A stretch of DNA of 64,000 nt from Bacteroidales bacterium (GTDB lineage: Bacteria > Bacteroidota > Bacteroidia > Bacteroidales > F082), in the NCBI GenBank assembly GCA_017461665.1, contig JAFTXI010000057.1, positions 32,064-96,063 on the forward strand. The letters are read 5' to 3'. This document shows, piece by piece, positions 8,472-17,691 of the stretch (its first letter is position 1; the number at the start of each line of letters is the position of its first letter). A program made the position numbers and the translations under genes. The notes beneath the pieces were generated by a model that saw only the letters and a program-made list of their open reading frames with translations, was not told where the DNA came from and ran no database searches.

Positions 8472-8506
8472 GAAAAAAGACTCTCCTATAGGGAGTCTTT
8501 TTTTTA
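8472..8506 (+). terminator. rpsA intrinsic terminator
   Basis: AGACTCTCC-TATA-GGGAGTCT stem followed by a run of T, 20 bases after the rpsA stop. Confidence 0.9.
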
Positions 8507-8572
8507 TTTACATCAACGTAAAATAATCAAAAAAAATCTTTCGTCATCTGCGTTTCGTCTCGCCTCTTTTCT

Positions 8573-8580
8573 TAAATTTG
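8573..8580 (+). promoter_or_regulatory. -7 box of the alpha-L-fucosidase gene
   Basis: TAAATTTG, 38 bases before the start codon; a -33 element is not clear. Confidence 0.65.
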
Positions 8581-8618
8581 CAAAAAGAGATATTAACTAA
8601 TTTTTAACTTAATTTATA

Positions 8619-10124
8619 ATGAAACATCTTACTAATCTGTTACTTGCAGTGATGATATTATTATCGTCATGCAATTCTTCACAAAAAGAAAACTCTTTAG
8701 GAGCAACATCTCCAAAAACAAACGTCGATGAGATTACTCAAAAAGCCTTGGAAGAATGGCGTTCTGAACATTTCGGTATGTTCATCCACTTCGGAATCTA
8801 TTCTGAGCTCGCCGGTTGGTGGAAAGGCGAAAAAATTCCCTTCTACGGCGAACAAATCATGAACCACGCCCGTATCCCAATCGATGAATATGAAGCCGTT
8901 GCAAAAGAATTCAATCCAGAAAACTTCAACGCCGACGAGATAGTAAAACTCGCTAAAGACGCCGGCATGAAATATATCGTCATGACTTCCAAACATCACG
9001 ACGGTTTCTGTATGTTCCACACAGAAACAACAGATTATAACATCGTTGACTTCACTCCTTTCGGTCGCGACGTAGTGAAAGAATTGTCGGAAGCCTGCCA
9101 ACGTCACGGATTAAAATTTGGTCTCTATTATTCACTCCCTGACTGGCATTATCCTCTCGGAATACCACGCTTAGAACCAGACCCGACAACAAAATGTCAC
9201 GAATATGTTAACCAAGTTTATTCTCCTTTGGAAATTGTCACACCTGAACTTGAAGATTATATAGTTGCTCAAGTCACTGAGTTACTTACCAATTACGGCG
9301 ACATCAACACATTGTGGTTCGACATGGGTCTCGTCACTCCAGAACAAAGTAAACGCTTCCGTGAGACAGTGAAATCTCTTCAACCTGAATGTATCATAAA
9401 CGGAAGAATCATGAACAACCAAGGCGACTACATGACATTACCTGATAACGGCGACGTAGCTGGTTACGAAAACATCTTCTGGGACAACCCTGCATCTTTA
9501 TACGGAACATGGGGATATAAATCTTGGATAAATCGTCCTGATGTCGATAAACAGGTTGCTGCTCAGTTAGGAAGGTTATTCAGCACCGTACGTCACGGCG
9601 GAGTTTTCTTACTCAACATAGGTCCTGACGGCAAAGGTAACGTCATCCCTTACGAAAAAGAAGTGTTGACAAAAATCGGCGATTTCTTAAAACAACATCC
9701 TGACACCCTAAATAAGATAGAAGTCAGCTATAAAGAAATTCCTGTCGTGAAATCAGAAAACGGAGCTTTTGAATTGACGGAAGCCAACGGCATAATGCAC
9801 GCTGCCATCGACGGAACAGGCTATATGAGCACTCAAGTCGATTCATGGCGTTCATGGCAAATCGACGTCACAGAAGAAGGAAACTACGATGTCTTTATCG
9901 TTTACATTCCTGAATATTTAGACAAAAAATATTCATTTGAATGTGGCGACAACATCATAGAACACACATTACCAGGTGTTGACCCAATGATTCAAACATC
10001 ATACGCTGGAAAGATGAACCTCAAAAAAGGAAACAACACCTTCCGCTTAGACTTGGCAGAAAGATGCTATCCATTGGAACCATTAGGATTGGAAGTGAAG
10101 AAAATTATTTTGAGGAAGAAATGA
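8619..10124 (+). CDS. Lipoprotein alpha-L-fucosidase, glycoside hydrolase family 29
   Basis: The 501-residue enzyme should release alpha-L-fucose from glycans at the cell envelope. A lipoprotein signal ends at LLSSC (Cys18). The GH29 barrel follows: HFGMFIHFGIYS (residues 51-62), SKHHDGFCMF (124-133), and the candidate nucleophile Asp235 in TLWFDMG. A conserved stretch LLNIGPDGKG comes next, and a C-terminal beta-sandwich completes it. Length matches the family. It has its own promoter and terminator and no neighbouring SusC/SusD genes, so it is not part of a visible polysaccharide locus. Use on host mucin-type fucose is plausible but not shown. Confidence 0.92.
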   Translation: MKHLTNLLLAVMILLSSCNSSQKENSLGATSPKTNVDEITQKALEEWRSEHFGMFIHFGIYSELAGWWKGEKIPFYGEQIMNHARIPIDEYEAVAKEFNPENFNADEIVKLAKDAGMKYIVMTSKHHDGFCMFHTETTDYNIVDFTPFGRDVVKELSEACQRHGLKFGLYYSLPDWHYPLGIPRLEPDPTTKCHEYVNQVYSPLEIVTPELEDYIVAQVTELLTNYGDINTLWFDMGLVTPEQSKRFRETVKSLQPECIINGRIMNNQGDYMTLPDNGDVAGYENIFWDNPASLYGTWGYKSWINRPDVDKQVAAQLGRLFSTVRHGGVFLLNIGPDGKGNVIPYEKEVLTKIGDFLKQHPDTLNKIEVSYKEIPVVKSENGAFELTEANGIMHAAIDGTGYMSTQVDSWRSWQIDVTEEGNYDVFIVYIPEYLDKKYSFECGDNIIEHTLPGVDPMIQTSYAGKMNLKKGNNTFRLDLAERCYPLEPLGLEVKKIILRKK

Positions 10125-10145
10125 TATTCAATAGATCATAATAAT

Positions 10146-10178
10146 AAAGCCCGACATTTTCATCGGGCTTTATTTTTT
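10146..10178 (+). terminator. Terminator of the alpha-L-fucosidase gene
   Basis: AAAGCCCGA and TCGGGCTTT flank an 8-base loop, followed by ATTTTTT, 22 bases after the stop codon. Confidence 0.9.
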
Positions 10179-10196
10179 AATAATCTATAATCGAAT

Positions 10197-10250
10197 GAGA
10201 CGCTTCAATGTTTATCTATTTTTGCAGGAAAAATTGAAACGTCTCTACAT
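10197..10250. repeat. Palindromic repeat (family A, copy 1)
   Basis: GAGACGCTTCAAT (10197-10209) and ATTGAAACGTCTC (10233-10245) are inverted arms with one G-T mismatch, followed by TACAT. The loop ends in TTGCAGGAA, which is also found in copy 2 at 28291-28342. It lies between convergent fucosidase and ferritin genes. Confidence 0.8.
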
Positions 10251-10254
10251 CATA

Positions 10255-10779
10255 TCACTCAGCACTTGTTGCCAAAGGCGATGCTTGCGTGTATGTTCTC
10301 GCTGCTAATTCCTTATCGAACATATAGATTGCGTATGGATTGTCTTTTATCATGCGGAGACTATCGATCATCTTTTGTGCAGATTCTTCTTCTTCAACTT
10401 GTTCGTCGATGAACCATACAAGACGATTTTGTGTTGCGTAGTCTTTCAATTCGACTGCCAAAGCATTGATATTGTTAATCAAAGATGTGACTTTTTCTTC
10501 ATGTTGTAAAGTATCTTCAAAAGCTTCCAATGGTGTAGCCCATTCTGTCTTGACAGCGTCGATAGCTTTTAATTCAACGCGACCGCCACGTGAAACCAAG
10601 TAGTTATAGAAAATCATGGCGTGGTCTTGTTCTTCTTTAAACTGAACTTCAAACCAGTTAGCGATACCGCTTAAACCTTGTGCATGGAAATTTGTTGCCA
10701 TCGACAAATAAAGATAAGCCGACCATAACTCAGCATTTATCTGCGCATTAATAGCGTCTTGTAACTTTTTGTTAATCAT
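10255..10779 (-). CDS. Ferritin (non-haem iron storage protein)
   Basis: The 174-residue cytoplasmic four-helix protein assembles into an iron-storage shell and oxidises Fe(II). Ferroxidase residues are in place: Glu17 (NAELWSAY), Glu50 and His53 (KEEQDHA), and later glutamates in LQHEEKV and DEQVEEEES. I chose the ATG at 10779-10777 (MINKKLQD). It fits the family's N-terminus, and the -7 box at 10815-10822 lies inside the longer reading frame that begins at 10827. The gene diverges from the DUF4301 gene. Confidence 0.95.
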   Translation of the reverse strand: MINKKLQDAINAQINAELWSAYLYLSMATNFHAQGLSGIANWFEVQFKEEQDHAMIFYNYLVSRGGRVELKAIDAVKTEWATPLEAFEDTLQHEEKVTSLINNINALAVELKDYATQNRLVWFIDEQVEEEESAQKMIDSLRMIKDNPYAIYMFDKELAARTYTQASPLATSAE

Positions 10780-10814
10780 AATTGTAAAATTTAAGTCATT
10801 TTTATTAATTGCTG

Positions 10815-10822
10815 CAAATATA
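10815..10822 (-). promoter_or_regulatory. -7 box of the ferritin gene
   Basis: TATATTTG on the minus strand, 35 bases before the chosen start. Confidence 0.75.
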
Positions 10823-10868
10823 TACAATTTTTTTTATGAATTGTTTCGAATTTATTAAGAATAATTTT

Positions 10869-10876
10869 TACCTTTG
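10869..10876 (+). promoter_or_regulatory. -7 box of the DUF4301 gene
   Basis: TACCTTTG. Its last base coincides with an in-frame GTG at 10876, so that GTG cannot be the translation start. Transcription should begin near 10883. Confidence 0.7.
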
Positions 10877-10896
10877 TGATGTTCTTAAAAAAAGTG

Positions 10897-12471
10897 ATGA
10901 TTATGTTAACTCTCAACAACAACGACAAAGCACAACTTGAAAAGTTAAATATCAGTTCTGACCAAGTTGAACGACAAGTAAATCAGTTTAAAGCCGGGTT
11001 TCCATTCAGCGATTTGGTGGCAGCAGCGATTGTCGAAAATGGAATAATCAAATTTAGCGAAGCTGAAGTTCAAGAGCTTATAAAACAATTCGACGAAGAC
11101 AAACAATATTACGACATCTTGAAATTCATTCCTGCATCTGGAGCTGCAAGTCGCATGTTCAAAAACATCTACTCTTTTGTTGAGGAATATAAAGACAAAG
11201 AAATACCATCATCTTTTTTAAGAAAAGATAAGATAAAACCCGATTCCATAGAGAATTTCTTCTTAAGTATCAAAGAATTTGCCTTCTATGAAGATTTAAA
11301 ATCAAAGATGGCTGAGAATGGAAAAGAGATAGACACTTTGATACAAGAGAATCGACTTGTTGAGATTGCAGAGTTTTTACTTGAAAACGAAGGTTTAGGA
11401 TATGGCAAATTGCCAAAAGCCTTGTTAAAATTTCACAGATATAAAGAAGTGTCGCGTTATGCTTTTGAAGAACATCTTGTAGAAGCTGCGTATTACAGCA
11501 CTTCCGAGACAGATGAAGGCGTTATTGCCCAATTGCATTTCACAGTCTCTCAAGAACATTTGGATATCTTCAAGAAGAAAGTCGAAGAAGTCGTTCCAAA
11601 ATATGAAGCCTTGTTTGGCGTCCGTTACGACATAACATATTCCGTACAAAAGCCTTCCACCGACACCATCGCCGTTGACATGAACAACGAGCCTTTCCGT
11701 AACGCCGACGGTAGCCTTCTCTTCCGTCCCGGTGGTCACGGCGCTCTTATTCAGAATCTAAACGACTTACATAAAGAAATCATCTTCATCAAAAACATCG
11801 ATAATGTAGTCCCCGACAGATTAAAACAAACTACATATGATTATAAAAAGGTGTTGGGTGGATACCTATTTAAATTGCAACAACAACAGTTTGAATATCT
11901 GAATTTATTGGACGAAGGTTGCTTAGCTCATGACGAGATAGACGAGATTGCAAAATTTGCAAAAGAGAAATTAATGATTGACATACCTAATTATTTCAAG
12001 ACTTACAATGAGATAGAAAAAATCGATTTCCTTTATGGTAAGTTAAATCGTCCTATGAGAATCTGTGGTATGGTGAAAAACGAAGGTGAACCTGGAGGCG
12101 GACCTTATTGGGTAAGAAACAGCAATGATGAAGTCTCTTTGCAGATTGTCGAATCTTCACAGATAGACCATAAAAATGAGAAACAGGAAGCCATCTTCCA
12201 ATCGGCTACACATTTCAACCCTGTCGATTTAGTTTGCGCCACTCAAGATTTCGAAGGCAACAGTTTCGATTTGAATGACTTTATAGATTACAACACTGGA
12301 TTTATCTCGCAGAAATCGAAAGATGGTAAAGACTTGAAGGCATTAGAGTTACCTGGATTGTGGAATGGCGCGATGGCAGATTGGATCAACATCTTCGTTG
12401 AAGTCCCGATTATCACTTTCAATCCGGTTAAGACTGTAAATGATTTATTGAGAGACAATCATCAAGGTTAA
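10897..12471 (+). CDS. DUF4301 family protein
   Basis: The cytoplasmic protein has about 524 residues. It matches what I recall of DUF4301 in Bacteroidales: an N-terminal helical part with NQFKAGFPFSDLVAAA, then FIPASGAASRMFKNI, then LLFRPGGHGALIQNLNDL, and a C-terminal part with GEPGGGPYW. The GAASRM and GGHGAL segments are faintly like nucleotidyltransferase motifs, which is only a suggestion. The start is the ATG at 10897 or at 10903; earlier in-frame starts overlap the promoter box. It diverges from ferritin with no evident functional link. Confidence 0.75.
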   Translation: MIMLTLNNNDKAQLEKLNISSDQVERQVNQFKAGFPFSDLVAAAIVENGIIKFSEAEVQELIKQFDEDKQYYDILKFIPASGAASRMFKNIYSFVEEYKDKEIPSSFLRKDKIKPDSIENFFLSIKEFAFYEDLKSKMAENGKEIDTLIQENRLVEIAEFLLENEGLGYGKLPKALLKFHRYKEVSRYAFEEHLVEAAYYSTSETDEGVIAQLHFTVSQEHLDIFKKKVEEVVPKYEALFGVRYDITYSVQKPSTDTIAVDMNNEPFRNADGSLLFRPGGHGALIQNLNDLHKEIIFIKNIDNVVPDRLKQTTYDYKKVLGGYLFKLQQQQFEYLNLLDEGCLAHDEIDEIAKFAKEKLMIDIPNYFKTYNEIEKIDFLYGKLNRPMRICGMVKNEGEPGGGPYWVRNSNDEVSLQIVESSQIDHKNEKQEAIFQSATHFNPVDLVCATQDFEGNSFDLNDFIDYNTGFISQKSKDGKDLKALELPGLWNGAMADWINIFVEVPIITFNPVKTVNDLLRDNHQG

Positions 12472-12491
12472 ATGCAAGCGATATAATATTT

Positions 12492-12536
12492 AACATTCAG
12501 CGTTCAACAGTTTTCTCCGGGTGTAGAATGTTTTTT
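12492..12536 (+). terminator. Possible weak terminator after the DUF4301 gene
   Basis: AACATTC (12492-12498) can pair with GAATGTT (12526-12532), followed by T residues. The loop is long (27 bases), so the call is tentative. Confidence 0.35.
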
Positions 12537-12605
12537 AATAATTTTTATGTAAAAAAGTCTTGACAATTATAATAAGGTATCGGATAAAATGAGAGAAATT
12601 TATCT

Positions 12606-12613
12606 TAAATTTG
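12606..12613 (+). promoter_or_regulatory. -7 box of the phosphoesterase gene
   Basis: TAAATTTG. It overlaps an in-frame TTG at 12611, which rules out that codon as the start and favours the ATG at 12635. Confidence 0.7.
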
Positions 12614-12634
12614 CATCCTTATAAAAACATAATT

Positions 12635-13609
12635 ATGTTGTCATTAATTGAAATAATCGCCAATATTTTAATAGTCGCTTTTGCAATGTTCGTCATAGCG
12701 ATAATAGTTTTATTAATCTCAGTAGTTGCAACTTTATTTGGAAAAAATTTCAAAACATTCTTCAAGAAAGGTCTGTGGGCAATGATGATCGCTCCTCTCC
12801 TATTCGCCTACGGAATCATTATCGAAAGAAATCAATATCAAATCAATGAGATTAAGATTGAGAATGAGAAGGTTCCTACTTCATTTAAAGATTACAGGAT
12901 TTTACAAATATCCGATTTACATCTTCATTCTTTTAAAAACAGAGACAAGACATTAGAAAAATTCGTCGAGGCTATAAACGAGCAAGATGCAGATGTCGTT
13001 GTCTTCACCGGTGATTTAGTTTCTTATGGTCCTTGGGAGTTAGATGGTTTGGACACAATTTTGTCAAAGATAAAAGCTAAAGACGGCATCTATTCTGTCA
13101 TGGGCAATCACGACTATAGCGCATACAGCAACTTTCCCGACTCTGTTCAGTGGCGATATGTAGATGAATTGAAAGTGCGTCAGAAAGATATTGGATGGCA
13201 TCTTCTTCTTGACGAAAACATCCCTCTGATTCGCGATAACGATACAATATCATTAATAGGTGTAGAAAACATCTCAACACACAGAGCTTTTCTTTCATAC
13301 GGAAACCTTCAAAAAGCGATGCAAGGCGCTGACGGACAATATAAAATTCTTTTAAGTCACGACCCAACACATTGGGAATTAGAGGTAAAAGACACTCCCG
13401 AAATCGACTTGATGCTTTCCGGTCATACTCACGCCATGCAATTCTCCATCTTCGGATGGTCGCCATCGTCATTTATTTTCAAAGAAGTCGCAGGTTTGTT
13501 TCAAAATGAGAATCAATATCTGTACGTCAATATCGGTTTAGGAGAAACCTTGATGAAAGCGAGAATCGGGACTAAGCCAGAGATTACTATATTTATACTT
13601 AATCAGTGA
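12635..13609 (+). CDS. Membrane-anchored calcineurin-like metallophosphoesterase (YkuE-like)
   Basis: The 324-residue protein has two or three N-terminal membrane helices (to about residue 62) and a catalytic domain on the far side. All dimetal motifs are visible: QISDLHLH (91-98), FTGDLVS (124-130), GNHDYSA (157-163), then LLSHDP and SGHTHAMQF. YkuE-type enzymes act on lipid or cell-wall phosphoesters; the substrate here is unknown. The ATG at 12635 is preferred because of the promoter position. No partner gene is adjacent. Confidence 0.85.
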   Translation: MLSLIEIIANILIVAFAMFVIAIIVLLISVVATLFGKNFKTFFKKGLWAMMIAPLLFAYGIIIERNQYQINEIKIENEKVPTSFKDYRILQISDLHLHSFKNRDKTLEKFVEAINEQDADVVVFTGDLVSYGPWELDGLDTILSKIKAKDGIYSVMGNHDYSAYSNFPDSVQWRYVDELKVRQKDIGWHLLLDENIPLIRDNDTISLIGVENISTHRAFLSYGNLQKAMQGADGQYKILLSHDPTHWELEVKDTPEIDLMLSGHTHAMQFSIFGWSPSSFIFKEVAGLFQNENQYLYVNIGLGETLMKARIGTKPEITIFILNQ

Positions 13610-13708
13610 TTATAAATAAGTTAACATTCGTTACAATCTTATAAATCACTATAGTAAAAAGATTGTAAACTATTTTTTTTAAAGTTACGAGTAGATAGAA
13701 AAAAGGTT

Positions 13709-13716
13709 TATCTTTG
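13709..13716 (+). promoter_or_regulatory. -7 box upstream of the small ORF and nuo operon
   Basis: TATCTTTG, 41 bases before the small ORF. No comparable box was seen between the small ORF and nuoA, so it may also drive the nuo genes. Confidence 0.6.
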
Positions 13717-13757
13717 TAACACATTTTACGCGTGTTGAGTTAAATTAAATAATACGG

Positions 13758-14081
13758 ATGAAGACGTTGGTTATATATTTATTCTCTTTTTTGAGTACCA
13801 TAGCAGTCCTCACAAATTTCGAGCAGAACATTTGTGAGGATGAGATTGCAGCAGTGCTATCATTTGAGAATCCATCCAATTCGACCAACACATACGCAAC
13901 GAAAAATAATAATTACACCCAAGAAAATATAAAACTCAAAAACCAAGACAAAGACACTATTCTTTGTCAAAGATTATGTAAAACCAATAACTTGTGTTTC
14001 TGTAATGTACTATTTTGTAATCCAATTTATACAGATGGTGTATCATATATACTTGCTTTTCTCTGTCGACTAAATATTTAG
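13758..14081 (+). CDS. Small putative secreted protein upstream of nuo
   Basis: The 107-residue product is not recognised. It has an N-terminal hydrophobic helix (residues 4-20), an Asn/Lys/Thr-rich middle, and a Cys-rich C-terminal part (six Cys between about residues 69 and 103) ending in FLCRLNI. A perfect 10-bp hairpin (CCTCACAAAT 13808-13817, ATTTGTGAGG 13830-13839) lies within its start. It sits between a promoter and nuoA, 82 bases before the nuoA start. It may be a real secreted peptide or a leader reading frame. The small ORF at 50365 has similar size, promoter and C-terminal ending. Confidence 0.5.
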   Translation: MKTLVIYLFSFLSTIAVLTNFEQNICEDEIAAVLSFENPSNSTNTYATKNNNYTQENIKLKNQDKDTILCQRLCKTNNLCFCNVLFCNPIYTDGVSYILAFLCRLNI

Positions 14082-14163
14082 AGACCTTTTTCATTGTATA
14101 TCATCTATTGGTACGTTGCGCGCATATAATTTATCTTTATTAATTCAATTATCATTATTAGTT

Positions 14164-14517
14164 ATGATGAGTTTTACTTATCTAATCGTTGTTATTATTA
14201 CCGCTGTAATAATCGTGATTGCTGCCTTGGGAGTAGCGAAAGCTATTTCACCGAGGTCTTACAACCCACAAAAGGGAGAATCTTACGAGTGTGGTATGCC
14301 CACTCAAGGTAAGTCGTGGATGCAGTTTAAGGTAGGTTATTATCTTTTTGCTATCCTTTTCTTAATGTTTGATGTTGAAACGGTATTTCTCTTCCCATGG
14401 GCTGCTGTTGTGCAAAACATCGGAGTTCAAGGTTTGGTATCCGTTTTATTCTTCCTATTAATATTGGTATTAGGCCTTGCTTATGCTTGGAGGAAAGGAG
14501 CATTGGAATGGAAGTAA
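14164..14517 (+). CDS. nuoA: NADH-quinone oxidoreductase subunit A
   Basis: The 117-residue inner-membrane subunit has three helices. The family's central loop is present: YNPQKGESYECGMPTQG, with the conserved Cys near the quinone site, then FDVETVFLFPWA. I use the ATG at 14164; an upstream in-frame TTG at 14116 would add an unlikely extension. It begins the nuo operon and overlaps nuoB by 10 bases. Confidence 0.93.
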   Translation: MMSFTYLIVVIITAVIIVIAALGVAKAISPRSYNPQKGESYECGMPTQGKSWMQFKVGYYLFAILFLMFDVETVFLFPWAAVVQNIGVQGLVSVLFFLLILVLGLAYAWRKGALEWK

Positions 14518-15050
14518 AAAATAGAGAATACTTAGACAATATGGTTCGTGAGCTTCGTAAGGAAGGAACCAATGTGATAATAGGCTCACTTGATGAGATG
14601 ATTAACTGGGGTCGCGGCAACTCTATATGGCCATTGACTTTTGCCACAAGTTGTTGTGGTATAGAGTACATGTCTATTGGTGCTGCGCGATACGACTTCG
14701 CTCGTTTTGGTTTTGAGGTTACGCGTGCCAGTCCTCGCCAAGCTGATATGATTATGGTGGCTGGTACTATCACTCACAAGATGGCTCCAGTACTTCGCCG
14801 TCTCTATGACCAGATGGCAGATCCAAAATATGTTATTGCCGTTGGTGGATGTGCTATCTGCGGAGGTCCTTTCAAGAAGTCATACCATGTAGTAAACGGC
14901 ATAGAGCAGATATTACCGGTAGATGTTTTTATTCCGGGTTGCCCACCACGTCCAGAGGCACTGCTTTACGGAATGATACAGCTGCAGAATAAAGTGAAGG
15001 CACAGAAGTTCTTCGGAGATGTTAATCGTAAGGAGGATAAAAAGGATTAA
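14508..15050 (+). CDS. nuoB: NADH-quinone oxidoreductase subunit B (cluster N2)
   Basis: The 180-residue peripheral subunit holds the terminal 4Fe-4S cluster N2 that passes electrons to quinone. The four ligands are visible as Cys49-Cys50 (TSCCGIEY), Cys115 (GGCAICGG) and Cys145 (PGCPPRP). The start is the ATG at 14508, within the nuoA end; the frame is open further upstream but lacks homology there. Length fits NuoB. Confidence 0.95.
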   Translation: MEVKNREYLDNMVRELRKEGTNVIIGSLDEMINWGRGNSIWPLTFATSCCGIEYMSIGAARYDFARFGFEVTRASPRQADMIMVAGTITHKMAPVLRRLYDQMADPKYVIAVGGCAICGGPFKKSYHVVNGIEQILPVDVFIPGCPPRPEALLYGMIQLQNKVKAQKFFGDVNRKEDKKD

Positions 15051-15052
15051 AT

Positions 15053-16609
15053 ATGGAAGATATTATTTACATAGAAAAAGAGAAGTTCCACGATGTAGCT
15101 CTCGAATATAGAAAAAAAGGTTACGACTTTCTTCGTTCTCTAACCGGTATCGATTGGGGCGAAGATGGTTTGGGTGCGATATATCACCTGGAAAACACCT
15201 CGACAAAGGAGAACATCGTATTGAAGACTCTCACGCTTAGGCGCGAAGACCCACATCTGTTAAGTGTAGCCGATATATGGAAAGGCGCTGAGTTTAACGA
15301 GCGTGAAATATACGATTACTTCGGCATTCAGTTTATTGGACATCCCGATATGCGCCGACTATTTTTAAGAGAAGACTGGGTAGGATTTCCATTGCGCAAA
15401 GATTACGACATGTCGCTCAATCCTCTAAGAATGTCTAACGAGGAGACATCTAACGACACACAATTCATTGAGGTTTTACCTGATGGCAGCGTTATCAAGC
15501 ATCGTGACTTACTTTTTGACAACGACGAATATGTCATTAATATCGGACCACAACACCCTGCCACACACGGAGTGTTGCGTTTTCGCGTCAGTCTCGAAGG
15601 CGAGATAATCAAGAAGTTAGATGTACACTGCGGATACATTCATCGCGGTATTGAGAAGATGTGTGAGAGTCTGACTTATCCACAGACATTGGCTCTCACA
15701 GACCGTCTCGACTATCTCGGCGCACATCAAAATCGTCATGCACTATGTATGTGCATCGAGAAAGCCATGGGCATAGAAGTAAGCGAACGCGTGCAATATA
15801 TCAGAACTATTATGGACGAGTTGCAGCGTATTGACTCTCACCTATTATTCTATTCATGCGCCTGCATGGACTTGGGAGCATTGACAGCTTTCTTCTACGG
15901 TTTCCGCGATAGAGAAAAGATTCTCGACATCTTCGAGTCAACGACAGGTGGCCGCCTAATACAGAATTATAACACCATTGGCGGCGTGCAAGCCGACATC
16001 GCACCTGACTTCGTTTCTAAGGTTAAGGATTTTATAAAATATTTACGACCAACTTTGAAAGAGTACCATGATGTCTTTACGGGCAACGTCATTATGCAAG
16101 GTCGTACTAAAGGCGTCGGCGTGTTGTCGCGTGAGGATGCTATCTCGTTTGGAACGACAGGCGGAACAGGCAGAGCCTCCGGATGGGCTTGCGATGTTCG
16201 TAAACGCCATCCATACGCAGCATACGACAAGATACAGTTCGATGAGATTCTTTACACCGAAGGCGATTGTTTCGCTCGTTATATGGTACGTATGAAAGAG
16301 ATTGAGCAAAGCCTTAACATCATCGAGCAACTCATTGACAATATTCCCGAAGGTGACATTCAGGTTAAACTTAAACCTATTATCAAAGTACCAGAGGGGA
16401 CATATTATTCAGCAGTTGAGGGCAGCCGTGGCGAGTTTGGAGTATTCCTCGAGAGTCGCGGCGACAAGCACCCCTATCGTCTGAAATTCCGTTCCACGGG
16501 ACTTCCTTTAGTCTCGGCTATGAATACGATGTGCCGCAACGCCAAGATTGCAGACCTGATTGCTATTGGCGCTACAGTTGATTATGTTGTACCTGATATT
16601 GACAGATAA
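15053..16609 (+). CDS. nuoCD: NADH-quinone oxidoreductase fused subunits C and D
   Basis: The 518-residue fusion joins the NuoC domain (residues 1 to about 130, with EREIYDYFGIQFIGHPDMRR at 83-102) to the NuoD domain (from about 155, starting INIGPQHPATHGVLR). NuoD is the large hydrogenase-like subunit lining the quinone cavity. The C/D fusion is usual in Bacteroidetes. The NuoC part is short compared with stand-alone NuoC. It is two bases from nuoB and three from nuoH. Confidence 0.94.
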   Translation: MEDIIYIEKEKFHDVALEYRKKGYDFLRSLTGIDWGEDGLGAIYHLENTSTKENIVLKTLTLRREDPHLLSVADIWKGAEFNEREIYDYFGIQFIGHPDMRRLFLREDWVGFPLRKDYDMSLNPLRMSNEETSNDTQFIEVLPDGSVIKHRDLLFDNDEYVINIGPQHPATHGVLRFRVSLEGEIIKKLDVHCGYIHRGIEKMCESLTYPQTLALTDRLDYLGAHQNRHALCMCIEKAMGIEVSERVQYIRTIMDELQRIDSHLLFYSCACMDLGALTAFFYGFRDREKILDIFESTTGGRLIQNYNTIGGVQADIAPDFVSKVKDFIKYLRPTLKEYHDVFTGNVIMQGRTKGVGVLSREDAISFGTTGGTGRASGWACDVRKRHPYAAYDKIQFDEILYTEGDCFARYMVRMKEIEQSLNIIEQLIDNIPEGDIQVKLKPIIKVPEGTYYSAVEGSRGEFGVFLESRGDKHPYRLKFRSTGLPLVSAMNTMCRNAKIADLIAIGATVDYVVPDIDR

Positions 16610-16612
16610 GCT

Positions 16613-17689
16613 ATGTTTGATTTTGGAATAATAACAAAATGGATACATGATTGGCTACTTTCATTTATGCCAATGGGGCTTGCAACGGTAATAGAGTGCA
16701 TGCTCGTAGGTATCTTCATCATCCTGCTATATTTGGTTGTAGCAGTTATCATGATTTATATGGAGCGTAAGGTGTGCGCTGCTTTTCAGTGTCGTTTAGG
16801 TCCTAATCGTGTAGGTCCGTGGGGCACAATTCAGCTCGTATGCGATGTTATTAAGATGCTCACCAAAGAGATTATCTCGATTCGTAGTTCGGATAAGTTC
16901 CTCTACAACCTTGCTCCGTTCATCGTCATTCTCGCCTCGGTAATGGCATTCAGTTGTCTTCCTTTTGGTAGAGGCATAGAAGTGTTAGACTTCAATGTAG
17001 GTATTTTCTTCCTTATGGCATCGTCAAGTATCGGTGTTGTGGGAGTGCTGCTTGCAGGATGGGGTTCAAACAATAAGTATTCTCTTATCGGAGCTATGCG
17101 AAGTGGTGCTCAGATGATTAGCTACGAACTTTCGGCAAGTATCAGCCTGCTCACAATTATCCTTCTTACCGATACAATGCAGTTCTCTGAAATCGTGATG
17201 CGACAGGAAGATACATGGTTTATCTTCAAGGGACATATCCCTGCCTTCATCGCTTTCGTCATCTACCTTATCGCCGGTAATGCCGAAGTTAATCGTGGTC
17301 CGTTCGACCTTCCTGAAGCCGAGAGTGAGCTTACAGCAGGTTTCCATACCGAGTACTCTGGTATGCATTTCGGATTGTTCTATGTGGCAGAGTTCGTCAA
17401 TCTATTCATAATAGCAGGTGTTGCTGCAACTATTTTCTTAGGAGGTTGGATGCCATTGCATATCGCTGGTTGGGAAAATTTTAATGCTGTTATGGACTTC
17501 ATACCAAGTATTGTATGGTTCTTCGGAAAGACGCTCTTCGTAGTGTGGCTTCTGATGTGGATGAAATGGACATTCCCTCGCTTGCGAATCGACCAGATTC
17601 TTACACTTGAATGGAAATATCTCATTCCAATCAGTATGCTTAACTTACTGATAATGACAATCGTTGTTGTATTCAAATTACACTTCTAA
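16613..17689 (+). CDS. nuoH: NADH-quinone oxidoreductase subunit H
   Basis: The 358-residue inner-membrane subunit has eight or nine helices and contributes the quinone entry channel. Family motifs are ERKVCAAFQCRLGPNRVGPWG, LPEAESELTAGFHTEYSGM (acidic loop) and WMKWTFPRLRIDQ. The frame is intact and length is normal. It is packed between nuoCD and nuoI. Confidence 0.95.
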   Translation: MFDFGIITKWIHDWLLSFMPMGLATVIECMLVGIFIILLYLVVAVIMIYMERKVCAAFQCRLGPNRVGPWGTIQLVCDVIKMLTKEIISIRSSDKFLYNLAPFIVILASVMAFSCLPFGRGIEVLDFNVGIFFLMASSSIGVVGVLLAGWGSNNKYSLIGAMRSGAQMISYELSASISLLTIILLTDTMQFSEIVMRQEDTWFIFKGHIPAFIAFVIYLIAGNAEVNRGPFDLPEAESELTAGFHTEYSGMHFGLFYVAEFVNLFIIAGVAATIFLGGWMPLHIAGWENFNAVMDFIPSIVWFFGKTLFVVWLLMWMKWTFPRLRIDQILTLEWKYLIPISMLNLLIMTIVVVFKLHF

Positions 17690-17691
17690 TT

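Noticed and set aside
10780-10827. Longer ferritin start
   Set aside because: The promoter -7 box lies inside the extension and family N-termini match the downstream ATG.
15403-16330. Several open frames opposite nuoCD
   Set aside because: They overlap a highly conserved gene, have no plausible starts or motifs and are shadows of its codon pattern.
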